Shown: positions 31,910-41,739 of the stretch, piece by piece | Numbering within the stretch: the first letter of the stretch is position 1 | Layout: each line of letters opens with the position of its first letter | Assembly: GCA_943704495.1 (NCBI GenBank) | Contig: CALSCR010003704.1 | Location: 1-41,739 of the forward strand | Source of the DNA: Pigoraptor chileana | Taxonomy: Eukaryota; Opisthokonta; Filasterea | Length of the DNA stretch: 41,739 bases | Direction: 5' to 3' | Program-made: the position numbers and the translations under genes | The notes under the pieces: generated by a model | Told to the model about the DNA's origin: nothing | What the model saw: the letters and a program-made list of their open reading frames with translations, nothing else | Database searches by the model: none

Positions 31910-32350
31910 GTTTGCTTTCTTTTGGCTTTTTCCTTCTGGATATACTTGCTCCTTTTGCAAAGCTTCGTGAACCTTAAATGGTTTGAAGATTATACTGACT
32001 CGGCGGTGTGAGTAGTTGATGTCGTAGACAGTGGGAGCTCGTGCTAATTGGTTTCCGTATACATACTATAAGCAGCATTTAATGGCCAACGTTATCTTAA
32101 AGTAGGTATTTTGTTTAATTAGTTTCCATAAGTAAATCAGCACGCGCCATATTTAGGCTAAATTGGCCGCCGTTCCCAAATCTCCGCAATTTTAGACACC
32201 AAACAACCGGGCCGGTCCGTAATTCAACGGTGCCGCGCTTTACCTTTTTCCGAATGATTGACCTTAGTTTCTTTTCAAAAAAGGAGAAACGGCTGCGTTG
32301 AGGACACGCTGCAGTACTGCGTTGGTCTTTTCCCGCGACAGTATCGGAAA
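31910..32350. promoter_or_regulatory. Divergent promoter of secreted protein and hydrolase
   Basis: Gap of 441 bp between two divergent start codons. AT-rich in the middle (32040-32170). No TATA consensus is convincing. Confidence 0.4.
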
Positions 32351-33749
32351 ATGAGTGTCTCTGTGAGCATTCCCGGCGGCGATCCAGGTGATGCGTTTGT
32401 TACTGTGAATGGCGCACGCATCCATTACACGGACTCTGCGCCTGCAGCTGGTGGAGCGGTTGAAACGATCGTCTTCTCGCACGGCCTGTTCATGGACGTC
32501 AGAATATTCAAATACCAGGTCGCTGAGTTTACGAAGAAAGGATATCGGTGCGTCTGCTATGAACACCGAGGGCAGGTGGGTAATGTGTACTGTTGGATGA
32601 TGTGCCACTTTGTCCCCCACACCGAATCTCTGGAATCACGTCTGAAATTATGTAGGCAACGGAATACCCCGAAACTATCTTCTGTCTTTGCAATGAACTG
32701 AAATGGTGAAAAACGCACTCACACACAGGGCAAAAGCAATGTCGTTGGCATCGACGCCAAGTACGACATTGAGACGCTTTACCAGGATGCGCTTGCCTTT
32801 ATTAAGAGCCTGAACGTAGGACCCGTTCACTTTGTTGGTCATTCGATGGGAACATATGTAGCTATGCGCCTTGCCATCCGCAACCCAGATCTTCTCAGGT
32901 CTTTGACTGTTATTTCTGGAGACCCAGATGCAGGCACGCTCAAACTCAGGTGAATGCCACAAGAATATCGCTGCTGTATTCACGTCGATGTGCTGCGGGG
33001 GCTGTCACTGCCATTACACCTTTAAGGCCTTATAGTTGATCAGTGCGAAGTATTTGCTGACATTTGTACATTCATTCGTGTGAACGAACCACTTGCGGCT
33101 GCAGCACACGCTTCGTGTGCTTTCTCGTGGGCATATTTGGCACGGGATGGATATCGGGCATTCTCGAGCGAGCTCTTTTCGGGCCTTCATTCATTGCTGA
33201 TGCCACACGAAGCACGGACGTCGATATGTGGAGGACGCACATTGCTGGTCTTGGAAAGGGAGCGGCGCCTGTCGCGCGCGGTATTGCGGCGAGGGATAGC
33301 GTGCGTGCACTGCTGCCCCAGATCAAGGCACCCTCGCTCGTCATCGCCGGTGAGTGTCTTACTGAACAGTGCGGCTTGGTTGGTGGTTGTGGCTGTGCGA
33401 GTGGGTTTGCGCTGCAGGGGCGCTGTTGGATCGTCACTATTGCTTGAGTCTACCGTTAGGTCAGTAGGTGCCACATTTTTTTACCTTTGGAACATTTTCT
33501 TTGATGGTGTTTGTTGCGTGTAATGTGCGTATGCGTAATTTTGAATGTGTATTTTTCTGCGTCAATGCAGGGACGGAGGACAAGAAGGTTGGCCCTTCTG
33601 TCGCAGCCGAGATCTCGGCTGGCATTCCGAATGCGCGCAGTGTCTCGATCAACAATGCGGGTCACGCGTCGCAGTTTGAGCAGTGCAGTGCTGTAAATGC
33701 CGCCATGTCCGACTTCTTCAAGGCTGTGCAATCGGGCGTGCGCCTGTGA
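32351..33749 (+). CDS. Alpha/beta hydrolase
   Basis: Alpha/beta hydrolase fold-1 enzyme, 289 aa, likely cytosolic esterase, lipase or epoxide-type hydrolase. Exons 32351-32575, 32729-32949, 33105-33349 and 33571-33749, all GT-AG and in phase. Oxyanion region VFSHGLFMDVRIFKYQ; strand motif YEHRGQGKS spans the first junction; nucleophile elbow GHSMG with Ser114; acid Asp234 in AGTEDKKVG; catalytic His262 in NNAGHASQFEQ. The triad is complete. The lid lies about 150-205. No signal peptide or membrane segment. The substrate is not predictable. Nearest analogues are bacterial-type 3-oxoadipate enol-lactonase-like or peroxidase-like hydrolases, recalled by motif only. Confidence 0.9.
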
Positions 33750-34249
33750 CCGTTTGTGTATTGAGATCGCCTTTACGAATATGCCAGTATGCGTGCGCAA
33801 TTTGAGAAACGGGTTAGAATATGGAGTCGCTCCCTCCTCTTTCTCCCTCGGCGCCCATGTGAGGTCAAACGGGCAATTGCTCGAATCTGACTTGATTCGA
33901 CTTTGCCACCTTTGGGCAATGTTATTCCAGCCCGTGCAAAGCAATATGCCACCACGACCCATGATCACCGGCAGCACTGATAGCCCGCTTCTTGTCCATA
34001 GTTTTCCATTCATCAGGTGTTCGCGCTTGACGTCACAATATAAAAATATCAGATAAAACACGATGACGGTGTCAAAGGCTGCGAGGCTACAACGCCGGTG
34101 TGCAGGGAATTAGACAACACCTAGCCATGCGCATTTCAAAGTTGTGCGTTTGTTTTCAATTGGATATGTTTTCAAATAATACATACGTATATATGAGACT
34201 GCTTTTCAGAGGGCATATTAATTAACGGACTTCAGCTTAGGACAGCCTC
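33750..34249. other. Convergent 3' gap
   Basis: Lies between the hydrolase stop (33749) and the aminopeptidase stop (34250). AT-rich, especially 34030-34200. No gene, no clear terminator. Confidence 0.5.
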
Positions 34250-35436
34250 TCACACATCGGAACGAGCGCGCAGCTTAGTGCCCCAGTCCGATTCGGAAGA
34301 CAATTGCACAGCAAACTCAATGAGTGACCTTGTGGGTCGACCTGGCAGGCAACAGCGACGACAACAAAAAAATACACAGACGCAAAACAGGTGAGAAAGA
34401 CACAAGACATGCAAACGCCCTTCTTGAGTTCCAAATAGTGCGCGAGTCATGGCAGCTGCACGGAGACCACAAACAGTGTAAAACTGAAGCCATGACACTA
34501 ACGCTTACTCACCTGTCATTCCCTTGGAGAGATAGCCTGAATCGGACGTCTTATGCATAACACCGGCAATGTCGATATGTGCCCACTTTTTACACTTCAC
34601 GAATTCCTTGAGGAACATCGCCGCGGTGCATGCGCCGGCAGAGCGTCCACCCACGTTCATGAGGTCGGCGACTCCCGACTTGAGCTGCCGGTGGTAGGCG
34701 GCGTAGAGCGGCCTGCGGGTGAGGAATTGGAGGTCCTCGTCGTCTTAACACAGGAGCGCAAAAGCACGAATCGGCATTTAACACAAACAAATGCGTTACA
34801 TGATACAGTTCGAACTCACATTCGCCAGAAGGGATCCCCGGCCACATCTCCCGCCTGCTTGAGGATATTCCAGAGAGGCGTGGAGTTGCAGAAAACCCCC
34901 GCCGCAACCCCGCCCAACGCAACATCCATTGCGCCCGTGAGCGTTGCGACGTCGACTATCGCACCTGGCGCAAACGAGTGCGCGTGAACGAGGGCATCGG
35001 CGAGGAGGAGACGCCCTTCGGCGTCTGTGTTGTCGATCTGCGGGGTGCATGATTGTGCATGCGATCGAAGCATTTGGAAGCAAAGAAAAAGCAATGGACG
35101 ATAATAAAACAAAAGTGAGACACCTTGCGGCGGTACCATTAGCACAGTCAGATCCTGTTTTCGATTGACGCCACATATACAAGCAAAGGACAATGCACAC
35201 AGTGGACACAGTGGACACAGACGCACCTCAATCGTCTTGCCATTCATTGCTGTGACGACATCGCCGGGCTTGATGGCCTTTCCACTTGGCATATTCTCGC
35301 ACAGTGGGACGAGCGCAACGATATTGATGGGGAGGTTTAGCGCCGCAGCCGCCCGGATCGCACTGCACACCTGCGTCGACACAAGACGCACACAACCATA
35401 TCACACACACACACACCCAAACGTAAATAACTGTGC

Positions 35437-35473
<37 letters not shown>

Positions 35474-37159
35474 CTTCAGTTGCAAGCATTACGTAGCAAA
35501 CACGGCGTTGATATGCTTACCGTAGCCGCTCCGCCCATATCCCCTTTCATCATCGACATGCTTGGCGCAGGTTTGATGGAGATGCCGCCGCTGCAGAATA
35601 AAATAGAGCACGGTATCAGTTGACGTTGCGTCCCAAACAGCACAACAGGCAAACAAATGTTCAGATGCTATCCACGATACACCACAGTACATACGCACAC
35701 ACACACAGAGAAGCAGCTCACGATCACATGCACATTCGAGCGCCCTCGGTCCGTTTACCCACGTGTCGAAGGTGACACCTGCATACATGAACAAAAGCGG
35801 AAATTGGGGGTGACTGTCGTCAGTCGTCCATTCATTCAGGCCGAAAACCACAGAGCCGAAATTCCCAACATCTTCGCCAGAGCACAAAAGCACAATCAAA
35901 CAGACGCACACACACACACATGCACATTCAAGTACTCCTAGTACTCACCCTTCCCGACAAGCACTAGGGGCGGCGCCTTTGAGTTAGGCGCCCCGCGGTG
36001 TTCCAGCTCAAGAAAGACGGGCTTTTCGTCGCTTCCCTGCGCAATCGCAAGAAACGCACCCATCTTCTTTTCCGTCAACCACGACTTCTCACGCACACGA
36101 ACCTCAACGGTGGCCCCACCCAACGTGGACCCCGCCACCATTTCCGCCACAATGCGATCCGCAAATGCACGCGGCGTCATGTGGTTTGATGGCGTCTCCA
36201 TAAGCTCACGTGCCAGATTCTGCGCCGCCGCGAGGATCTGTCCACGCTGAAATTGAGCATCCGATCCACCTGATCCAAACGCAGAGTTGAGCTTGATGGT
36301 CGGGGCTGGCTTCTTCTTGGGGCCGGCATTGCCCTTGAACTTGTCGAGCGAGTGAACAGCCATGAGTGCGCCCTCTGCCGCCGCTGCAAATGCCCCAATG
36401 CATGACACACAAATCACGGATGAAATTGTGGTTGCTGCCGCTCAGTACTGCTATCGCGCGAGATCAACAAGATAAAAATCCCTCTTTGCACGGAGGGTGG
36501 CATATTGATAACACTCACACTGGGCGTCAGAGAAGTCCTCGATTTCAATATCGGTGACACCGAGATCCCGCAAAGTTCGCACTCCCGCTGCGCCACAAGA
36601 TAATCAAACCACGCACATGCCGCACATGTAGTCAATAACACAGCGAGATCCCTGTCTCTGCCGAGAGCAAATAACAAATGGTGCGAGACTCACCCCCCAC
36701 GGCGATGCGCACATTCTCGCTCTTCCGGCCAATGTCCTCATATGGTTCCGGGGGTGTGTCATACGAGTAGTTTTGTGCGCCGAGACCAACAACCGCAACC
36801 TTTGGAAACTCGTCGAACAGCCCGTAAAACACGCGGCACTCGCCCGGCTGTCCCTTTGCACCGGCCAACCGCAGAAGATCAACAAGTTTGTTGCCGACGA
36901 TGCTACCAATGCGTTGCGAGGCCGAGGTCAAGATTAGTGGCTTATCGGCATTTTTGCTGTCTTCACCCGAAGCGGTGCCGTCGGGCTCTTCAGCGGTCAG
37001 TGGCTGCACTGCATGGGAATAGACGCCAACGAGGAGACCCTTTTCGCGTTGCGAGGCACCCGTCGCGCTGGCAAGCGAGTGTGCGCAAGATGCAAACCGG
37101 CCAAGCACAGAGCAGGGATGCGAAAGACTCCCACCGACGAATCGCGATACGGACAACAT
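34250..37159 (-). CDS. Leucyl aminopeptidase (M17 family)
   Basis: Dinuclear zinc or manganese exopeptidase releasing N-terminal residues; hexamer in the family. Exons 37159-36694, 36587-36519, 36383-35949, 35778-35763 (16 nt), 35590-35521, 35370-35227, 35037-34820, 34712-34513, 34341-34250; 1710 nt, 569 aa. Metal ligands: Lys323 and Asp328 in VGKGVTFDTGGISIK, Asp346 in MKGDMGG, and Asp405 and Glu407 in the signature NTDAEGRL; Lys335 and Arg409 are catalytic. The C-terminus GRPTRSLIEF is canonical. The Arg/Ser N-terminus (MLSVSRFVGGSLSHP) could be a mitochondrial presequence. A 16-nt exon codes VTFD. The intron after the VTFD exon leaves Thr329 split. Divergent from the DIL gene. Confidence 0.97.
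35441..35471. repeat. (GA)n microsatellite
   Basis: About 15 GA units in the aminopeptidase intron 35371-35520. Confidence 0.9.
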
Positions 37160-38007
37160 TCCTTCGTTACAAGAAACGCGAGGAGGGGTAACTGTTGCTC
37201 AATGCCCGATTTACGCACCAGCGGGACAACTGGTTCAATTGAAAGCAACCACTTTAAACACAGATGCCAGCTCTTCAGAGTGCCCGCACGAATAACAGCA
37301 CTAATACATGCATACTGTAGACGAGATGACGTAACCATGTGGCTTAAATCAATCTCACTAAAACCGATTATGAATGTGCGTTGTTGCATTTGATCGTTCA
37401 ATCTGCCGCTTTCGTTTTCGTGGTCACTCGTTGAAAATGCCATCAAATAATCCGAGATCTCGGGCCATATTTTGTGGAGAAGATGTGGAGTCGCCGACCT
37501 GTCACCAATCACACGAAAGGGCGCGCGCTGATTGGCCACGGCGGGTCCATTTTGACAGCTCGATGGAAGCCAATCCACCATCCACTTGGCCTGAGTGATT
37601 TTGACAGCTCGATGGAAGCCAATCCACTTGGCCTGAGTGAATGAGTGAGTGAGTGAATGAGTGAGTGAGTGTGTGAGTGGATGAGTGGATGAGTGTTGAG
37701 TGGGTGAACGACGCACACCAAAGGCCAGTCGTCATCAAGGGCATCCACTTACATACCAGCCACTTGCATACCAGAGTGCCTACGCCGCTCCCCTTTGAAA
37801 AACGTTCATCCACTTTTGGCACTCTTGTTGTATGGATGCTTTGCTTGTTATCTGTGTTCAGTTTCTCTTCGACGTAGCCGCCACGGATGAACCAAGTGGA
37901 TGGTTGCATTTTCAAGATTTGATCTTCCGACTCTCATTGGCAGCTTCATAAGGGAGCTATAGATCTTGAGTATATTGGGTTCCGTTGAACCTGACACGAC
38001 GCCGAAG
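37160..38007. promoter_or_regulatory. Divergent promoter of aminopeptidase and DIL gene
   Basis: 848 bp between divergent start codons. Contains a 49-bp tandem duplication (37549-37640) and a GAGT/GGATGAGT minisatellite (37636-37705). The long frame on the minus strand (37716 to 36997) is a repeat-driven shadow. Confidence 0.5.
37549..37705. repeat. Tandem 49-bp duplication plus GAGT minisatellite
   Basis: Two copies of a unit starting ATTTTGACAGCTCGATGG, at 37549 and 37598; the second lacks an internal CATCCA. They run into imperfect GAGT, GAAT and GGAT tetranucleotide repeats. Confidence 0.9.
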
Positions 38008-39655
38008 ATGAATTTCATGCGGAGTATTCGTCAGGTCATTCGTCCCAAGTCGTCAAAGGTCAGCGGTCAACAAGACCAGCGCTCGCCCCAGAATGTCTCA
38101 TCCACTGACCATACCACTAAAATTGTTACGCCAGAGGAATGCCAACACATCGAAAAGAAGGAAAAATATTCTGATGACATGTCTCTCTTCTCTTTGAGTG
38201 CGGACACCACATCCAGCCGCACAGTATCGCGAACTCCGTCGGATGACAGCGGTTTGGGGGCGTCGCTACGTCGAGAATCGACTCCGTCGGTAAGTACCGT
38301 TTCAATTTGGCCATGTAGAGTCAGGTCTCAGTACATTGCTTACGCACGCTAACTATTCACATTGACTTGCATCATGTAGCTGGAAGACGATTCGCTCTCG
38401 TCCTGCACTGTGTCGAGAGAAGTGCTGGGAACCATCGAGGTTGATCCTTCTCGCATTCACGCATGCATCGCAAAGATGATCGAGTCGGCAGCCCCAGAGA
38501 GCCTGGCTGGGGAGACACTCGGCATTGTTGGGCACATTCTCTTCATGTGTATCAGACACGCCGACCACCAAGGCGACCGACGATTGATGACCGCACTGGC
38601 AACGGGAATTCTTCGACAGCTCCGCCGCAAAGCCACGGTGAGCACTGAGGGCAGAATTCGCATTAACTAAAACGAAAATCACAATTGCACCACAACTAAC
38701 ATTTCCTTCGGACACAATTACCGTGTTCTCCCACCTAAAGTACCTTGAAAGAGCCGGCGTAGACTCACAGAGGGACATTGATTACGGGTACTGCCTCGAA
38801 CTCCACGCTTTCTGGCTGAGCAACACGTGCACCCTCCTCGGACACACGTACAAGTACGCCGAGCAAGGATACGAGTCCACGTTCACATCACAGCACGGCC
38901 TAGACCCCGAGGCATCGGTAAATCTTTCCATGGTGGAAATGCGGGCCGTTTTGGCACACATGTGCTCCAGAACGTTCAGGCCAAGCCTTGCTGCGGTGGT
39001 CGCGCGCATATTCCGATCGTTGGCCACACTTGTGTGGAAGGAGGCCGCACAGGGACTGGCGCCGCTCATCAAGACCTTCAACTATGGAAACAACGACACA
39101 CGCAAGCGTTTCGAGGGGTCGACGCTCCAAGAGCTAGTCACAGATGCAACTCACGTATTAGAGAGCAACGGCGTACATGGCAGCCTCATCCGTCAGCTCG
39201 CCGAGCGCGTGATCGCATTTGCCGATCAACACGTGCGGGCGGCCATCGAACGGAAGATCGACCGCGACGAGCGAGCCTTGACACCCAAGCCTGTAGCCTC
39301 TGAGTCGCGAGACTCGATTGGTGTCCATGATGTGCCAGTGGCCCCACGCGAACTCGGCGCCGCCAGCAGATCCGCCATCAACGCGCTCGTCGACCAACTG
39401 GCAGAGGTCGAGGACTGGTTCAGCTTTCAGTTTGGTGAAACACCCACAAAGTTCGCCCGCCAGCGGCGCGTTGTCGATACGCTGGGAGGTGGCGATGAGA
39501 CCGAAAGCGACGACAGCTTTGAGGCGACGGGGCTCGTAGCAGCAACACCATTTGACACGCCAGTGACGATCCATTTTTCGCAGGCAAGAGTCGACTTTGC
39601 GTCGATTGAAATTCCCAGAAGCCTCCGCCTCGATGGGCTCGCCAAGAAGCGCTGA
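38008..39655 (+). CDS. Dilute (DIL) domain protein without motor
   Basis: 484 aa from exons 38008-38289, 38380-38637 and 38741-39655; ATG 38008 is the first in-frame methionine. The N-terminal 94 residues are disordered and Ser/Thr-rich, with a basic start (MNFMRSIRQVIRPKSS). A DIL domain spans about residues 115-320: HILFMCIRHADHQGD, ELHAFWLSNTCTLLGHTYKY (the most conserved core), RAVLAHMCSRTFRPSLAAVV and AQGLAPLI. This domain is the cargo-binding tail of class V myosins and also occurs in afadin, Radil and fungal proteins. No motor, IQ or coiled coil is present. The tail ends with an acidic patch (GGGDETESDDSFE). Expected role: adaptor in cargo transport or cell polarity. Confidence 0.85.
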
Positions 39656-39968
39656 GGGATCCAAAGTGCAACACACACGGCCACAACCAATCACACGAAA
39701 ACAACACACGTCTCCGGGTCGCGCGTTAATCTCCAATTGCCTTTGTATTCTCAATCTGATAAAAACAATGATTTTCAAAAAACAAACACACACACACATG
39801 ATGAGTAGAACACAGTCATAAACAATCTTCCCCGCTCCAGTTCGCACGACAAGTGCGCACAAATGAGCGTCGATTGGACACAATCAACAACCGTTTCGTA
39901 TACACCAACACAGGGTTAATTTGATCGATCGCAAACAAACATCAAAACTGAATGTTAACCCTCATTTT
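39656..39968. other. Convergent 3' gap
   Basis: 313 bp between the DIL stop and the RNase H2A stop, AC-rich and AT-rich. No gene seen. Confidence 0.5.
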
Positions 39969-41671
39969 TCAAAAATCAACCACTCGCTTCAGTTTTCGTT
40001 CCGCAAAGAATCGGTGGCGCTCTGCAGTGCGCGCCGATGCAAAAAAGCTATTTATGGCGGGTGTTCCGCGGGCGGCTTCAGCATTCTCCGCGTCCTCGTC
40101 GTCATCCTCCCTGCACAGTGTATTGTGGAAGAGACAAGTGACATCCCCACGCATTAATACTTGTGGCGCTGTCCCCTCTCAATTACTCACATTCCCACAA
40201 GACCAGAAAAGACAATTTAGAATATTCTTATTTTCTCAAAACGCAAAAAGCAGCACCCAATTTCCATTTACAACAAAGAAAAACGAAAAATTCCGCACAT
40301 ACTCACCAGCGCACAGGAATGGCGCTCTTGTCGAGCAAATTCTTGCATGTCGCCCAACTGAAGCGGACAAAGCCAGGGTATCCAAACACGGGATCAAGTA
40401 CCTCCTTCAGCCACCGCTGCGTTGCGGGGTCTGCGAAACACAAGTTGAAAGAACGTGCGACGCACGCAAACCACGCCGAATGCTTATAATGAGCAGAGTA
40501 AACCGCAGCAAATATTGCAACGTCGTGGGCGGTGTGAGAGTGATGTCGGGGTCGTGGGGATTCGACCGTGTAACTGGGGAACAACACATCAATGAGTATG
40601 CGAGCATGCAAGGCTTTACACACCACTGGGATATCCGCAGCCATAATCCTTGCTGAGCTCCAGATCAGCCTCCGCAAACACCCAATTTTTGAGAACCTCG
40701 TCGCGAGTAACCTGCGCAAAGCCAAAGGAGTGAGGATTCGGTATAAATAATGAAAAAATTCCAGGGATCCATGGAACAATTTGAGACCGAAACCGAGGAC
40801 TCATGTGGCAGACTTACCTTGGCGCAGATGGATGCCGCGCTCACGACGGGAAAAAGACTGTCAGCCTTAGCAGTCACAGTTACAGCGATGTCGGGAAATA
40901 TCTTGCTAAGCTTATCCTGGTACTTTGCTGGATCTCCAACGGTATCAACATACACCTGCAACAAACACAGACGGCAAAATAAGCGATTCTCCAAAACAAA
41001 GGGCATCTCAACGTTCCACACACACAGACACACACAGACACACACACACACACAGAGTGCCCCGCATGTACCTCTTTAATGTATGCACCAGCGTCAAGCG
41101 CCCCTTGGATCAGGTCGATTGCTGTGTCGTGCGACAGCGCATTCAAATTATACTTCGACCTGCCATGCACCAAGTGACCCGTAAGTTTTGACAAAAAGTA
41201 CTCACATACGCCAATGATTAAGATTACTAGAAGACTTCACCTCCTAAGCATGCTCGCGGATATATCTTGCGGTGAAAGTACCCTGACAGCCCAACCGATG
41301 AAGTCGTTTGCATCCTTGATGACATTGAAGAGTGCGTCCCTCTGGCCCTCATCAAGCGTTTTTGAGTCTGGAATAATTGGACGGAGTAATGACATAAGAA
41401 GCCTGCATCAACAATGAGCAGAATGATTTCCTCATACTATTATCGCATTAAGTTTGGCATTACCAGCAAAGCCTAGAGATGCGAGCTTGTCCTTTTGGGA
41501 GAGAGGGCAATAGCAAATACCGTAAACCATGGGCCCTGCAGGGAAGATACAACAGTGCAAAAGGACTTCTGTAAGCAACTGCACGGCTGTGGCAAGGATC
41601 ACCGCTCTGATGTGCCTCCATAGCCCATCGTTTCAGGCGGTGACGGATGGCATTTCTAAACGAGTGAGACC

Positions 41672-41732
<61 letters not shown>

Positions 41733-41739
41733 GCACACA
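39969..41739 (-). CDS. RNase H2 subunit A, 5' truncated by window end
   Basis: Catalytic subunit of eukaryotic RNase H2, which removes ribonucleotides from DNA in the nucleus. Visible exons: 41535-41464, 41367-41241, 41159-41072, 40955-40818, 40711-40624, 40430-40307 and 40110-39969. Human-like motifs: [51 protein letters not shown] with one active-site aspartate, [19 protein letters not shown] with another, YGCGYPS plus [19 protein letters not shown] and a C-terminal helix like that of human RNASEH2A ([20 protein letters not shown]). The N-terminal exon bearing GVDEAGRG is missing, beyond 41739. Exons keep phase throughout. The stop at 39969 uses TGA. The last intron in view (from 41536) contains a CA microsatellite. 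Confidence 0.95.
41672..41739. repeat. (CA)n microsatellite at the window edge
   Basis: Dinucleotide tract in an RNase H2A intron, running to the window end; probably why the contig or window stops here. Confidence 0.9.

Noticed and set aside
36997-37716. Minus-strand frame of 239 codons upstream of the aminopeptidase
   Set aside because: Its SLTHSLTH repeats are translated minisatellite, and it runs out of frame with the real first exon.
1-41739. CRISPR arrays, bacterial operons, rRNA, retroelement or DNA-transposase genes
   Set aside because: No spaced direct repeats with spacers, no reverse transcriptase, integrase or transposase motifs, and all genes are individually spaced and mostly spliced.

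Overview
This window is nuclear DNA of an intron-rich unicellular eukaryote. Every gene I could reconstruct is split by GT-AG introns, mostly about 80-310 bases with GTGAGT-type donors, or is a single exon of eukaryotic family. The standard genetic code fits: TGA, TAA and TAG are all used as stops, TGA most often. I rebuilt 55 complete introns by matching reading frame, splice sites and family alignment, and each listed chain closes in phase. The gene set (SIRT6-type sirtuin, ClC-6/7 exchanger, dolichyldiphosphatase, RNase H2 subunit A, M17 leucyl aminopeptidase, tubulin-tyrosine-ligase-like protein, MFSD6-like carrier, dilute-domain protein) is general eukaryotic. A secreted GH3 beta-glucosidase and a cellulose-synthase-like GT2 enzyme suggest a protist that makes or digests beta-glucans. 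I cannot name the lineage from this sequence.

Layout. 1-1.0 kb: no gene seen. 1.0-6.1 kb (-): ClC-6/7-type chloride/proton exchanger, 13 exons. 6.8-7.8 kb (+): tail-anchored protein of unknown function. 8.4-12.3 kb (+): secreted GH3 beta-glucosidase, 14 exons. 12.5-13.0 kb (+): small membrane protein with a dilysine end. 13.1-16.1 kb (-): two intronless orphan genes rich in Pro, Ser, Thr and Ala, separated by 1.1 kb holding a long hairpin and a GC-rich repeat. 16.3-16.6 kb: a 100-bp tandem repeat with telomere-like cores. 16.9-17.3 kb (+): tiny zinc-ribbon protein. 18.7-20.4 kb (+): intronless GT2 glycosyltransferase. 20.6-21.5 kb (+): dolichyldiphosphatase-like enzyme. 21.8-24.0 kb (-): SIRT6-like deacylase with a long novel C-terminus. 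24.7-26.6 kb (-): MFSD6-like transporter. 26.6-28.9 kb: no supportable gene. 28.9-30.9 kb (+): membrane-anchored TTL-family ligase. 31.3-31.9 kb (-): small secreted four-cysteine protein. 32.4-33.7 kb (+): alpha/beta hydrolase. 34.2-37.2 kb (-): leucyl aminopeptidase with a 16-nt microexon. 38.0-39.7 kb (+): DIL-domain protein without a myosin motor. 40.0-41.7 kb (-): RNase H2 subunit A, cut by the window end.

The genes do not form an operon or an obvious single pathway. Five neighbouring pairs are divergent and probably share promoter regions: ClC/tail-anchored, orphan B/zinc ribbon, MFSD6/TTL, secreted four-Cys/hydrolase, and LAP/DIL. The GT2 enzyme and dolichyldiphosphatase are adjacent and co-oriented, so a link to glycan assembly is possible but unproven. 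The least explained stretch is 13.1-16.9 kb: orphan intronless genes, a hairpin, a dispersed repeat and the telomere-like array. I found no CRISPR array, rRNA, convincing tRNA or recognisable retroelement.
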